64,000 bases of DNA. Origin: an uncultured Clostridia bacterium (lineage in GTDB: Bacteria; Bacillota; Clostridia; Christensenellales; Aristaeellaceae). Positions 26,670 to 35,463 of this stretch are shown one piece after another. Location: NCBI GenBank assembly GCA_934636105.1, contig CAKTZR010000003.1, positions 62,001 to 126,000 on the forward strand, given 5' to 3'. How positions within the stretch are numbered: position 1 is the stretch's first letter; each line of letters begins with the position of its first letter. Both the position numbers and the translations under genes were made by a program. The notes beneath the pieces are model-generated. The model made no database searches, was not told the origin of the DNA, and saw nothing but the letters and a program-made list of their open reading frames with translations.

Positions 26670-27239
26670 ATGGAGAAAAAGGAGAAGAAGCTCGATCTGC
26701 GCGTGCAGAAGACGCGAAGCGCGCTGACCAGCGCCCTGTATGACCTGCTCTGCCAAAAGAGCTTTGACGATATCACCGTGACGGAGCTTTGCGAAAAGGC
26801 GGTGATTCGCAAAGCGACGTTTTACAAGCATTTCGGCGATAAAACCGAGCTGCTGGTCTACATGATTCAGAAATTGCAGCGCTTGTCGGAGGAAAACAGC
26901 GAAATCGGCTATGATCCGGCCGTGCCGCAGAGCTATTACACAGGCGTTTTCCGCTACCTGCTGGAATTCATCGAGAGCAACGAGCGGTTTATCGTCAGCA
27001 TTCTGCGCAGTCGGGACGGCTCGTTCGTCCGTGATCTGCTGGAGGAACAGGTGCGGCTGAGCATCGATCAGCACCTCAAAAACGAAGCGCCGGAGTATAT
27101 CCGCCAGTCGCATGTGATGCTTTCCGTGATTTATTCGGGCGCGATTGTCAGCTGCGGCGCGTGGTGGGCGATGCGGAAAAACAAACCGGACAAGGAGCAG
27201 ATGATCGACCTGTTTTCCGAATTTTTGATGAAGCTGTAA
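26670..27239 (+). CDS. TetR/AcrR-family transcriptional regulator, probably former regulator of ohyA
   Basis: A 189-residue protein with an N-terminal TetR helix-turn-helix (ITVTELCEKAVIRKATFYKHFGDK, described in parts: recognition helix around RKATFYKHF) and a helical ligand/dimer domain. It starts at the ATG at 26670, seven bases after GGAGG, rather than at upstream in-frame starts. It is divergent from the ohyA fragment; TetR regulators of fatty-acid-responsive genes often sit this way. With ohyA destroyed, the regulator is intact but may have lost its main target. Confidence 0.85.
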   Translation: MEKKEKKLDLRVQKTRSALTSALYDLLCQKSFDDITVTELCEKAVIRKATFYKHFGDKTELLVYMIQKLQRLSEENSEIGYDPAVPQSYYTGVFRYLLEFIESNERFIVSILRSRDGSFVRDLLEEQVRLSIDQHLKNEAPEYIRQSHVMLSVIYSGAIVSCGAWWAMRKNKPDKEQMIDLFSEFLMKL

Positions 27240-27382
27240 AAAGGATTCGCCCCGGAATGGACAAACGCTGAAAATCCTGAACGGTTTCCCCGCGAAGCGG
27301 CAGGAATACGGCGGCGCGGCGAAGAATTAAAAATAAGTTACCCGTTTTACGGCTTTAATTTTTTGGGAAGCGGAGAGATTTT

Positions 27383-30300
27383 GTGGCTGAAGGTATGGAA
27401 ATTATCCGGCGGATCACGCCGGAGGAAGAATATAACGCGGGCCTTGTGATTTTTCGTCAGGGCGGCGTGCATCCTCTTGAGGAGGAAAACGGCTTTCTGC
27501 GCTATGCGGTCGATGGCGACCCGCGGCGCATCGTGCGCGTCGGCGCGACGACCAAGCTGAGCGGGCGCTGCTCGTGCGACTTTTTCGGCAACGTGCATAA
27601 GCCGTGCCGCCATCTGGCCGCGGCGATGATGCAGGCCATTTCCACCGGCGCGATTGAGGAGATGCGCCGCCGCCGCGCGCGTGAAAACGCGGGCGCGCTG
27701 ATGGGCACGCTGCAAAGCGCCCTGCCGATGGAAACGCCGCTGGAAATGGAAATCACGCTGCGGCTGCTGGGCGAAAAGGAGCCGGTGCGCGTCTCCCTGC
27801 GCGTCGGGCAGGAGCGGATGTATGTCGTCAAGAGCATGGCGCAGTTCCTGCGTGGCTTGCAGGAAAAAACGGCCATCGCGTTTGGCAAGGGCTTTGTGCT
27901 CGAACCGGAGTGGATGGGCTTCACGGGCGTGGACGCGAAAATCATCAAGCTCTTGCAGGATGCGGCCTACGTCTGCCAGCTGGAAGGCAAGCTCGTGCAG
28001 ACGGGGCTGGACGCCAAATACCTGACCGTGGCCGACCGCTTTGTGCCGCGCCTGATGCAGCTGCTGATGGCCAAGCCGTTTAAGGTTTCCTTCGGCGAGG
28101 AGGTCGTCAGCGTGCCGAGCGTGTTCGACGGACAGGTTGAACTGCTCTTTGGCGTGTTTGCCAGCGGCCGCGAATTGGAAGTGCGTGCGCAGATGCCCAA
28201 AACCCTGCGCATGCTGGACAGCGACTGCACCTATGTCTATTGTGAGGGCGACGTGCTTCGCCTGCCGGAAGCCCAGCGGGGCATTGTCCGCGTGCTGCTC
28301 TCTGCGCAGGCCGGGCCGGGCGCGCCTGCTGCGTTCCGCTTTGACGCGCAGCAGAGCACGCGCGTGATATCCGACCTGCTGCCCGCGCTGGAGCGTGCGG
28401 GCACGGTGACGCTCGACGGCGCGCTGGCCGAACGCATCATCCGCCGCGAATTGAAGGTGCGCGCATATTTCGACCGGGACAACAATCTGGTGCTCTGCCG
28501 CATTGCGTTCCTCTATGGCGACGAAGAGATCGATCCCTTTGCCGCGCAGGCTGCGCCGAGCGAAGGCGACGAACGCATCATGCTTCTGCGCGACGCGGCG
28601 GCCGAACGCCGCGCGCTCGACCTGCTGGCGACGTTTGGCTTCCGCATGCAGAAAGGGCGCGTCGTGCTCGGCGGACAGGAGCCGATCTATCGCTTCCTGA
28701 CCGAGGGCATTTACAAGATGCAGGAGAACGCGGAGGTCTATTGTTCCGACGAGTTCCGCAAGATGACCCCGCGCAAGCCGCACTTTGTCGGCACGCTGCG
28801 CATGCAGGATGGCGCGCTGCGCCTGGAGATGACCGAAAACGGCGAGCCCGCGCCGGAAGTCGTCGATATTTTGCGCGCGCTGCGCGACCGAAAGAAGTAT
28901 TTCCGCCTCAAGGACGGCTCGTTCCTCGATCTTTCGGAGATGGACGAGTGGCGCGAAATGGCGGAAGCGGCGGTCGGCGGCGAGACGGGCGAGCCGGAGG
29001 AGGAAGACAAGAACCTGCGCGGCGTGGTGGAGGTTGCTTCCTACCGCGCGGCGTATATGACCAGCCTGCTGGAAAGCGGCAAGATTCCCGTCAAGGCCGA
29101 GGACAGCGTCAAAAACATGGTCGGCAGTTTGCAGGATGACGGCGAACCCTGCCCCGAACCGCTGGATAAGCTGCTTCGCCCGTATCAGATGCGCGGTTTT
29201 ATGTGGATGCAGGCGCTCGACCGGCTGCACATGGGCGGCATTCTGGCGGACGACATGGGTCTGGGCAAGACCCTGCAGGTCATCACCCTGCTGCTGTGGG
29301 CGAAGCGCCGCGGCGACCAGAACGCGGCTTCCATCGTCGTCGCGCCGACGTCGCTGGTGTACAACTGGATGGCGGAAATCGCGAAATTCGCGCCCGAACT
29401 GCGCTGTGCGGCTGGCGAGGGTACGCAGGCCCAGCGCGCGCAGACGATTGCGCGCCTGACGGGCGAAAACCGCGATGTGGATGTGTATCTGACCAGCTAT
29501 CCGTTGATCCGCCGCGACATCGGCCTGCTTTCCAAGGTGCCGTTCCGCTTCGCGATTCTCGACGAAGCGCAGTATATCAAGAACGCGATGAGCGTCGGCG
29601 CAGGTGCGGTCAAGCAGCTCAAGGCGCAGACGCGTCTGGCGCTGACCGGCACGCCGATGGAGAATCATCCGGGCGAACTGTGGTCGATCTTCGACTTTGT
29701 GCTGCCGGGCTACCTCAATTCCTTCGCGCAGTTCATGCACCGCTTCGGCACGGGCGAGGAGGCCGACGTGCTGCGCAGCCGCATTCGCCCGTTCCTGCTG
29801 CGCCGCCTGAAGGGCGACGTGCTGCGCGAACTGCCGGAAAAGGTGGAAATCACGCTCACGGCGGACATGACCGAGGAGCAGCGCCGCGTCTATCAGGCCA
29901 GCCTGCTGCGCCTGCGCCCACAGGTCGAAGGCATGTTTAATGGCAACAACCGCATCGAAATGCTCGCCGCCATCACCGAATTGCGGCAGATCTGCGGCCA
30001 TCCGTCGCTGGTGCTGCCCAGCTATGCGGCGTCGAGCGGCAAGCTCGATCTCCTGCTGGACGTGCTGCCCGGCTCGCTGGAAGCGGGACACCGCGCGCTC
30101 ATCTTCTCCCAGTTCACGCGCATGCTTAAAATTTTGCAGCGCAGACTGGAAGCCGTCGGCATCTCCTGCATGTATCTGGACGGCGAAACGCCGCCGAAGC
30201 GCCGCGTGGAGATGGTGCAGCAGTTCAACGCGGGCGAGGGGCAGGTGTTCCTGATTTCGCTCAAGGCGGGCGGCTCGGGATTGAACCTCGTCGGCGCGGA

Positions 30301-30544
30301 CACGGTCATTCACTTCGACCCGTGGTGGAATCCTGCGGCGGAGGATCAGGCGACCGACCGCGCGCACCGCATCGGCCAGAAGCACAAGGTCACGGTCATC
30401 CGCATGATTACGCGCGGGAGCATCGAGGAGCAGGTCGTCAAGCTCGGCGCGAGAAAGCGCGAGATGTTCGACCAGATGATTACCGCGGGCGAGGCCATGC
30501 CGACCCAGCTCACGCCGGAGGACATTCGCGCGCTGTTTGATTGA
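27383..30544 (+). CDS. SNF2-family DNA helicase with N-terminal SWIM zinc finger
   Basis: A 1053-residue SWI2/SNF2 ATPase. A SWIM zinc finger has Cys63, Cys65, Cys75 and His77 (RCSCDFF…KPCRHLA). About 330 residues of SNF2-associated domain follow. The ATPase core has DDMGLGKTLQ (about 623), DEAQYIKN (about 727), TGTPMENHPGELWSIFDF and, in the second lobe, DRAHRIGQKHKVTVIRM. Such bacterial proteins are thought to remodel protein-DNA complexes or aid transcription recycling, but targets are not established. I chose the GTG at 27383, with GGAGAG 5 bases upstream. A long antisense frame covers it but is a G+C artefact. Confidence 0.9.
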   Translation: MAEGMEIIRRITPEEEYNAGLVIFRQGGVHPLEEENGFLRYAVDGDPRRIVRVGATTKLSGRCSCDFFGNVHKPCRHLAAAMMQAISTGAIEEMRRRRARENAGALMGTLQSALPMETPLEMEITLRLLGEKEPVRVSLRVGQERMYVVKSMAQFLRGLQEKTAIAFGKGFVLEPEWMGFTGVDAKIIKLLQDAAYVCQLEGKLVQTGLDAKYLTVADRFVPRLMQLLMAKPFKVSFGEEVVSVPSVFDGQVELLFGVFASGRELEVRAQMPKTLRMLDSDCTYVYCEGDVLRLPEAQRGIVRVLLSAQAGPGAPAAFRFDAQQSTRVISDLLPALERAGTVTLDGALAERIIRRELKVRAYFDRDNNLVLCRIAFLYGDEEIDPFAAQAAPSEGDERIMLLRDAAAERRALDLLATFGFRMQKGRVVLGGQEPIYRFLTEGIYKMQENAEVYCSDEFRKMTPRKPHFVGTLRMQDGALRLEMTENGEPAPEVVDILRALRDRKKYFRLKDGSFLDLSEMDEWREMAEAAVGGETGEPEEEDKNLRGVVEVASYRAAYMTSLLESGKIPVKAEDSVKNMVGSLQDDGEPCPEPLDKLLRPYQMRGFMWMQALDRLHMGGILADDMGLGKTLQVITLLLWAKRRGDQNAASIVVAPTSLVYNWMAEIAKFAPELRCAAGEGTQAQRAQTIARLTGENRDVDVYLTSYPLIRRDIGLLSKVPFRFAILDEAQYIKNAMSVGAGAVKQLKAQTRLALTGTPMENHPGELWSIFDFVLPGYLNSFAQFMHRFGTGEEADVLRSRIRPFLLRRLKGDVLRELPEKVEITLTADMTEEQRRVYQASLLRLRPQVEGMFNGNNRIEMLAAITELRQICGHPSLVLPSYAASSGKLDLLLDVLPGSLEAGHRALIFSQFTRMLKILQRRLEAVGISCMYLDGETPPKRRVEMVQQFNAGEGQVFLISLKAGGSGLNLVGADTVIHFDPWWNPAAEDQATDRAHRIGQKHKVTVIRMITRGSIEEQVVKLGARKREMFDQMITAGEAMPTQLTPEDIRALFD

Positions 30545-30569
30545 CGCAGGCACACCGAGAGGGTATAAT
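30541..30569 (+). promoter_or_regulatory. Strong sigma-70-type promoter predicting a leaderless mRNA
   Basis: TTGACG (30541-30546), 17 bases, TATAAT (30564-30569). The expected transcription start is about 30576, which is the A of the next gene's ATG. The -35 box overlaps the stop codon of the SNF2 helicase gene. Confidence 0.7.
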
Positions 30570-30575
30570 ACAGCT

Positions 30576-31214
30576 ATGAAACACATCATTTGGGATTTTA
30601 ACGGCACGCTGCTCAACGACGCGCAGCTTTCCGTGGATTTGGACAATTATGTTTTTGACCAGATCGGCGTGCCGCGCATCACGCTGGCGGATTACCGAAA
30701 CAACATGACCATGCCCGTGCGGGATTTTTATCCCCTCGTCGGCGTGGATTACGCCAGGCACAGCTATGAGGAAATCGCGCGGCTCTGGCTGGATGAGTTC
30801 AACCAGAAGGCCGTCGGCGTGGGGCTGCTCCCCGGCGCGCTGGACGCGATCAAGACCCTGCATGCGCAGGGAAGGAGCCAGTCGGTGCTCTCCGCTTCCT
30901 ATGAGCCGTCGCTCAAAAAGCAGTGCGATGCGCTGGGCCTGACGCCGTATATGAAGGATATCAGCGGCTTGCAGGACGAGAGCGCCGGCAAAAAGACGGA
31001 AATCGGGCAGCGGCAGCTGCGCGAGCTTGGGCTTTCCGGTGCGGATGTGGTGCTTGTCGGCGATATGCTGGCGGACGCGCATCTGGCGCAGGCGCTGGGC
31101 GCGGACTGCGTGCTGGTTTCGTGGGGGCACAACGATTTGAAGCGGCTTCAATCCACCGGGCTGCCGGTGGCGCACAGCTTTGAGGAGCTGGAAAGCATTT
31201 TGGCGAAATACTAA
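30576..31214 (+). CDS. HAD-superfamily hydrolase (phosphoglycolate phosphatase-like) with Asn in motif I
   Basis: A 212-residue HAD protein. Motif I is WDFNGTLLND (Asp7, with Asn9 where the usual second Asp stands), motif II lies in SVLSASYEPS, the Lys region is near KKTEIG, and motif IV is VGDMLADAHLA. A helical cap lies between motifs I and II. It probably hydrolyses a small phosphorylated metabolite, but the Asn9 substitution removes the usual general acid/base, so activity may differ. A promoter directly upstream would start transcription at the ATG; the only Shine-Dalgarno-like bases (GAGAGGG) lie upstream of that start point. Confidence 0.8.
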   Translation: MKHIIWDFNGTLLNDAQLSVDLDNYVFDQIGVPRITLADYRNNMTMPVRDFYPLVGVDYARHSYEEIARLWLDEFNQKAVGVGLLPGALDAIKTLHAQGRSQSVLSASYEPSLKKQCDALGLTPYMKDISGLQDESAGKKTEIGQRQLRELGLSGADVVLVGDMLADAHLAQALGADCVLVSWGHNDLKRLQSTGLPVAHSFEELESILAKY

Positions 31215-31233
31215 GTTTTTCGGAGCGCAATTT

Positions 31234-31334
31234 ACTCCTTCCGTCGCTGCGGCGACACCTCCCTCAAGGAGGGAGGCAATGGGATAAAGGCTCCCTCTTT
31301 GAGGGAGCTGTCGAGCGAAGCGAGACTGAAGGAG
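31234..31334. repeat. Inverted pair of dispersed CTCCCTC/GAGGGAG palindromic repeats
   Basis: Two copies face each other: 31234-31277 (minus orientation) and 31288-31334 (plus). Each has a hairpin CTCCCTC-TTT-GAGGGAG (or CCTCCCTC-AA-GGAGGGAGG), then a second small hairpin, then GAAGGAG. Other copies are at 37534-37582, 42262-42307 and 42339-42389. The plus copy ends in GACTGAAGGAG, next to the radC ribosome binding site. Confidence 0.85.
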
Positions 31335-31347
31335 GAAGGAGGAGATC

Positions 31348-32148
31348 ATGAGCGAAAAGACAGTCCACGCGGGGCATCGCGCGCGGATGAAGGAGCGGTT
31401 CATGAAGGAGGGGCTTTCCGGCTTTTCCGAACATGAGGTGCTCGAACTTTTGCTCATGTTTGCCATCCCCCAGCGGGACGTGAACCCGCTGGCACATCGG
31501 CTGATTGATTGCTTCGGTTCGCTCAGCGCGGTGCTGGAAGCCGCACCGTCGGAGTTGACGCGGGTGGACGGCGTGGGCGAAAATGCCGCTGTGCTGCTCA
31601 GTCTGATGCCCCAGCTGATGAGTTATTATCAGCATAGCGCAATGGGCGCGAAGCCTGTCATCACCAATTTGGCGGAAGCGCGGAAATATGCGGGCGCGCT
31701 GTTCTTCGGCCTGCACGAGGAACGCGTGTATATGATCTGCCTGGATCAGAGCGGGCGCGTGCTTCGCCCCGCGCTGCTGCACAAGGGCACCATCGATCAG
31801 GTGCAGATTTATCCCAGAGAGGTTGTCGAAACCGCGATTCGATATCATGCGCATGCCGTTCTGCTGGCGCATAATCATCCCAGCGGCACGGCCGAACCCT
31901 CGCAGGATGACTACGACTCCACCCGCGCGGTGATCGGCGCGCTGAACGTCATCGGCGTTCGCGTCATCGATCATCTGATTTTTGCCGGAAACAGCGTGTA
32001 TTCCATGACGCAGAGCAGCCAGTTCGACGGGCGGCAGAGCGGCGAGAAAATCAGCTATCTGATGCGCAGCCGAAACGTGCCCGGCCGACGCGGCACGCTT
32101 CGCGAGGAGCAGGAGGATGAGCTGGTCGCGCTGAAAATGAATCCGTAG
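31348..32148 (+). CDS. radC: RadC family protein (JAB/MPN domain)
   Basis: A 266-residue protein. A helix-hairpin-helix region (about 55-75, TRVDGVGENAAVLLSL) is followed by an MPN/JAMM domain with His175-x-His177 in HNHPSGTAEPSQDD and Asp184/185 as the other metal ligand. RadC was once linked to DNA repair; a true role is unsettled. Ribosome binding site GGAGGAAGGAGGAG is unusually long, in part contributed by the adjacent palindromic repeat. Confidence 0.9.
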   Translation: MSEKTVHAGHRARMKERFMKEGLSGFSEHEVLELLLMFAIPQRDVNPLAHRLIDCFGSLSAVLEAAPSELTRVDGVGENAAVLLSLMPQLMSYYQHSAMGAKPVITNLAEARKYAGALFFGLHEERVYMICLDQSGRVLRPALLHKGTIDQVQIYPREVVETAIRYHAHAVLLAHNHPSGTAEPSQDDYDSTRAVIGALNVIGVRVIDHLIFAGNSVYSMTQSSQFDGRQSGEKISYLMRSRNVPGRRGTLREEQEDELVALKMNP

Positions 32149-32157
32149 CGGGTATGG

Positions 32158-32223
32158 GGCGCGAAGCAAAACAAAGGGTGCAGGGAACGCGTTCCCTGCC
32201 CGGGTTTGGGGCAGAGCCCCAAA
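32158..32223. repeat. Dispersed GC-rich palindromic repeat, chromosomal copy
   Basis: Same build as 13113-13176: GGCGCGAAGC, AAAGGGTGCAGGGAA with TTCCCTGC, then TTTGGGGC with GCCCCAAA. The second hairpin may also act as a terminator for radC although it lacks a T run. Confidence 0.75.
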
Positions 32224-32233
32224 GGGGAAAGCT

Positions 32234-32824
32234 ATGAAGATTTTGAGGAGGCTGCTGACGGTGCTTGCAGCGCTTGTGCTCTTTGGCGTGGTTTGTGCGG
32301 CGGGGCTGATTGGCTTTGTCTATTACAAGGAGACGCATCTGCCCCCGGTCGGCGAATTTGACACCATTATCGTGCTTGGCGCGCAGGTCAAGGCGGACGG
32401 AACGCCCTCCGTCGCGCTGGAAAGGCGGCTGACGGCAGCGCTGGAGGAATACCAGAAGCGGCCGCGGCTGATGATCGTCTGCGGCGCGCAGGGCAGCGAC
32501 GAGCCGCGTTCGGAGGGCGACGTGATGCGCGATTGGCTGATCGAGCACGGCGTGGACGCGGCGGATATCGAAGCGGAGACCGGCTCGTTCAACACGCGGC
32601 AGAACCTCGGCTATGCGCAATCCATCATGGACGACCGCGGGCTGACGGCGGCGCTGATCGTCACCAGCGATTACCATGTGCCGCGCGCACTGGCGCTGTG
32701 CAAGCAGGTCGGTATCATCGCCACGGGCAAGGGAAGCCCCTCCAAACCGGAATATTTCATCAAAAACCATCTGCGAGAGGGCTTGAGCTGGATTAAATTT
32801 GTGTGGGAGAGCCGCCATGAATAA
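32234..32824 (+). CDS. YdcF/DUF218 family membrane-anchored protein
   Basis: A 196-residue protein with an N-terminal membrane helix (LTVLAALVLFGVVCAAGLIG) and a DUF218 domain: IIVLGAQVKADG, LMIVCGAQGSDE, ETGSFNTRQNLGYA and VTSDYHVPRA. Family members include SanA and ElyC, linked to envelope integrity, though the reaction is unknown. It overlaps rsmG by eight bases, suggesting co-translation. Confidence 0.85.
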   Translation: MKILRRLLTVLAALVLFGVVCAAGLIGFVYYKETHLPPVGEFDTIIVLGAQVKADGTPSVALERRLTAALEEYQKRPRLMIVCGAQGSDEPRSEGDVMRDWLIEHGVDAADIEAETGSFNTRQNLGYAQSIMDDRGLTAALIVTSDYHVPRALALCKQVGIIATGKGSPSKPEYFIKNHLREGLSWIKFVWESRHE

Positions 32825-33536
32825 GGAAAGACTGAAAAACGGGCTGGAGAAAATGGGCATTGCGGCGGATGAAACCGCGCTTGACCGCTTTGAAGCCTTT
32901 CATGCCATTTTGGATGAATACAACGCGCGGATGGATTTGACCGCCGTGCTCGACGAGGACGAACGCGTGGATCGTCACGATCTGGATAGCGCCGCGCCGC
33001 TGGCGCACGGACTGCTTGCGCCGAACGCAAAGGTCATCGACGTGGGCACGGGCGCGGGCTTTCCCGGTATGCCGCTGCTGATTCTGCGGCCGGATTTGCA
33101 GATGACGTTTCTAGACGCGCTGAACAAGCGCATTCTGTTTCTGGAGGACGCGCTGGCGCGCTTGGGCCTTACGGCGGCGACGCTCCACGCGCGCGCGGAA
33201 GACGCGGCTAAAATGGCGGTGCACCGCGAGCAATACGACGCGGCGGTTTCCCGCGCGGTGGCCAATGCGGCGACGCTGGAGGAGCTGACGCTTCCGTTTG
33301 TCAAAAAGGGCGGCGTGGCGATCGCGTGGAAGGGGCCGGGCGTGGCGGAGGAAATGACCGCCGCAAGGCGCGCGGCTTTCCTGCTGGGCGGCACGGTGCG
33401 CGGCACGGTGGATGCGCCGATTCCCGGCCGGGAGGACTGGGCGCATGTGCTGCTGCTGACGGATAAGACGGGCGCGACCCCGAAGGCGTATCCGCGCAAG
33501 GCCGGAACGCCGAACAAGAAACCGCTGGGTCAATGA
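32817..33536 (+). CDS. rsmG: 16S rRNA (guanine527-N7)-methyltransferase RsmG
   Basis: A 239-residue methyltransferase (GidB). The N-terminal region has YNARMDLTAVLDEDE, the SAM-binding loop is VIDVGTGAGFPGMPL, and YDAAVSRAVANAATLEEL is the conserved substrate-side motif. It methylates G527 of 16S rRNA; loss gives low-level streptomycin resistance in other bacteria. The ATG at 32817 has GGGAG upstream and overlaps the previous gene. In many Bacillota rsmG lies near parA/parB and the replication origin; here parA is about 15 kb away. Confidence 0.93.
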   Translation: MNKERLKNGLEKMGIAADETALDRFEAFHAILDEYNARMDLTAVLDEDERVDRHDLDSAAPLAHGLLAPNAKVIDVGTGAGFPGMPLLILRPDLQMTFLDALNKRILFLEDALARLGLTAATLHARAEDAAKMAVHREQYDAAVSRAVANAATLEELTLPFVKKGGVAIAWKGPGVAEEMTAARRAAFLLGGTVRGTVDAPIPGREDWAHVLLLTDKTGATPKAYPRKAGTPNKKPLGQ

Positions 33537-33703
33537 ATACGGAAGGGAGATGAGCGCCGATCGCTGATGATTGGCGCGACGATTGTCGCCACGGCGTATT
33601 TCGCCGACCGCGCTCCGTATATGCTGGGGCGGCACGGTATAGAGGTCACGGATATGAGACGAAAAATTCCGGACGGGCCAGGGTTCGGATGGATAAGTAA
33701 AAG

Positions 33704-33748
33704 AGCATGCTCACGAACCGAGACGAGGGGGTTCGTGGGCATGCTTTG
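33704..33748. terminator. Bidirectional terminator between rsmG and the anti-sigma gene
   Basis: A 16-bp stem with one mismatch, AGCATGCTCACGAACC with GGTTCGTGGGCATGCT, followed by TTGTTATT on the plus strand and preceded by AGTAAAAG. It separates convergent genes. No convincing gene lies in 33537-33703. Confidence 0.8.
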
Positions 33749-33779
33749 TTATTCGCCGAATTTTGCGGATTCGGCCTGC

Positions 33780-34931
33780 TCAGCCGTTGATATCCACCAC
33801 AATCGGGAAGGATTCCGTTTCGCCCGAAGGGCCGACAATCATCAACATGGCGCTGAGGGACGAGGGCATTTGTCCGCTTCCCTCAAAGGTGAAAAGCAGT
33901 GTTCGCTCGTCCGGCGTGACAAAGGATTCAGGTTCAAAGGTGTAACCTGTTTCATCCGTCAGCAGCAAGTCGAACCATGAATCATCCGAAATGGACGGAA
34001 GCGCGCCGTCTGCGGCAGTCACAGATGCGGTCAGGCGGATTTCGGAAGCCTGAACCGTGAGCCTGATTTTTGCGCCGTTTATCGTTTTAAAGCCCATGAA
34101 TTGTGCCGAATCGCGGTCGATTTGGTCAATCGTCGCCGTCATCGGGAACAAATCGACGCGTTCGGTCGTCGTATACATAGACTGTCCGTCGAAATAGAAC
34201 CAAACGGCAGATTGATAGACGTTGATGCGGATAGAGAGCGAATCCCGCTTTTTGGCGGCTTCCGGCAGAGCGTCAAAATCACGAATGGCGGAAAAGCAAT
34301 CGGGGATGGACGTGTCCTCCGTTTCTACCCATGGGCCGAGGTCAATTCCATCGTCTGTATAAGTGTGGTCGGACACGGCAGCTTGATAGTGAACTGCGCC
34401 CCAGGGCGTTCCGGCCTGCTTAGCGGCTTCCCATGCGTCGCTCAAGGCAGATTCACCTGTTTTTGCATGCAGCCACGAGGGTGTGCTGTCTGTCGGTTTC
34501 ATACGCGAGAGTTGTTCAGCTGTCGGCGAAAAGAGTTCGAAGCTCGAAGCGCTTTGAAGCACATAGCCGATGAGCAGCGATTCGCCGTCATAATAGGCGT
34601 TGACAATCGACGCGGCAACCGTGCCCGTTCTTTCGGTTTGAATCGAGGCGGTTTCCGAGTCGATGACGGTCTGCGGGGCGATTTCCGCAAAGCGGCGCTC
34701 GCTTTGGCCGAATTGCTCAAAGAGGTTGAGCGCCGCCGCCGCGGCGACGCTCACCGCGGCCAGCAGCGCGGCGAGGGCAAACACAAGGCCGACGGAACGC
34801 TTTTTTACGGCTTTTGGCTGTTCCTCTGCCCGAGCGAGCACACGCCACGCGAGGTAGGGATCGCCGTTCAGGCCGGAGAGCGACGCATCCAGCGCGCCGC
34901 GCAGACGGTCGTTTTCCCGAAATTCATCCAT
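33780..34931 (-). CDS. Membrane anti-sigma-factor-like protein (DUF4179-type organisation)
   Basis: A 383-residue protein. About 60 cytoplasmic residues (MDEFRENDRLRGALDASLSG…AWRVLARAEE) are followed by one membrane helix (about 48-66, VGLVFALAALLAAVSVAAAA), then a large extracellular beta-rich domain. The ATG at 34931 has AAAGGAGG 7 bases upstream and overlaps the end of the sigma-factor gene. Cytoplasmic head plus single helix plus outer sensor, directly after an ECF sigma gene, is the standard layout of its anti-sigma factor. The extracellular domain is not one I can name. Confidence 0.7.
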   Translation of the reverse strand: MDEFRENDRLRGALDASLSGLNGDPYLAWRVLARAEEQPKAVKKRSVGLVFALAALLAAVSVAAAAALNLFEQFGQSERRFAEIAPQTVIDSETASIQTERTGTVAASIVNAYYDGESLLIGYVLQSASSFELFSPTAEQLSRMKPTDSTPSWLHAKTGESALSDAWEAAKQAGTPWGAVHYQAAVSDHTYTDDGIDLGPWVETEDTSIPDCFSAIRDFDALPEAAKKRDSLSIRINVYQSAVWFYFDGQSMYTTTERVDLFPMTATIDQIDRDSAQFMGFKTINGAKIRLTVQASEIRLTASVTAADGALPSISDDSWFDLLLTDETGYTFEPESFVTPDERTLLFTFEGSGQMPSSLSAMLMIVGPSGETESFPIVVDING

Positions 34932-35436
34932 GCAGACGCCTCCTTTCCAGCGCTTTCCGAAGGGTCTGACGGCCGTGCTCAAGGCGCGACGAGACGGTGG
35001 ACTTTGCAACGCCCAGTGCCTGCGCGATTTCGTCGGTCGTCATCGCTTCATAGTAATACAGAAGGACGGCTTCGCGGTATTTCTGCGGAAGCCGCATGAC
35101 CTCCACCGTCAGCAGGAGCGCCTCTTCGCTCGGCTGTACAATCGGTTCGGGCAGCTGCTCGGGCGTTACGCGGCGGTCTAAATGACGAAACCACGCCGAA
35201 CGAAGCATGTCGCGGCAGACGTTGACCGCAATGCGCATCAGCCATGTTTTTTCGCTGCAATCGCCCCGAAAAGCGGACATCGACCGATAGGCCTTGAGAT
35301 AGGTTTCCTGCACGGCGTCCTCCGCCAGCGCCGTGTCGTGCAGCTGAATATAGCAGACGCGGAGCAGGTCGGTTTGATATTGCCCGACCAGTCGGGTAAG
35401 GCGCTGTTTCGGGCTTTCATCCGCGGCAGTCTCCAT
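34924..35436 (-). CDS. ECF-type RNA polymerase sigma factor
   Basis: A 170-residue sigma-70-family protein with region 2 (ALAEDAVQETYLKAYRSMSA then EKTWLMRIAVNVCRDML) and region 4 (LPQKYREAVLLYYYEAMTTD, EIAQALGVAKSTVSSRLEHG). It would direct transcription of an envelope-stress-like regulon, held by the membrane protein encoded next. Ribosome binding site AAGGAGGTG. A candidate self-recognised promoter lies upstream. Confidence 0.92.
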   Translation of the reverse strand: METAADESPKQRLTRLVGQYQTDLLRVCYIQLHDTALAEDAVQETYLKAYRSMSAFRGDCSEKTWLMRIAVNVCRDMLRSAWFRHLDRRVTPEQLPEPIVQPSEEALLLTVEVMRLPQKYREAVLLYYYEAMTTDEIAQALGVAKSTVSSRLEHGRQTLRKALERRRLHG

Positions 35437-35463
35437 CGGCGCTTCACCTCCTTACACCTTATA

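Noticed and set aside
27347..30646. Very long antisense open frame (about 1100 codons) opposite the SNF2 helicase
   Set aside because: No ribosome binding site or family similarity, and His/Arg/Ala-biased composition. It mirrors the codon usage of the real helicase in a G+C-rich gene.
33567..33980. 137-codon plus-strand frame after rsmG
   Set aside because: Runs through the rsmG/anti-sigma bidirectional terminator and into the anti-sigma gene antisense. Weak ribosome binding site and no recognisable motif.
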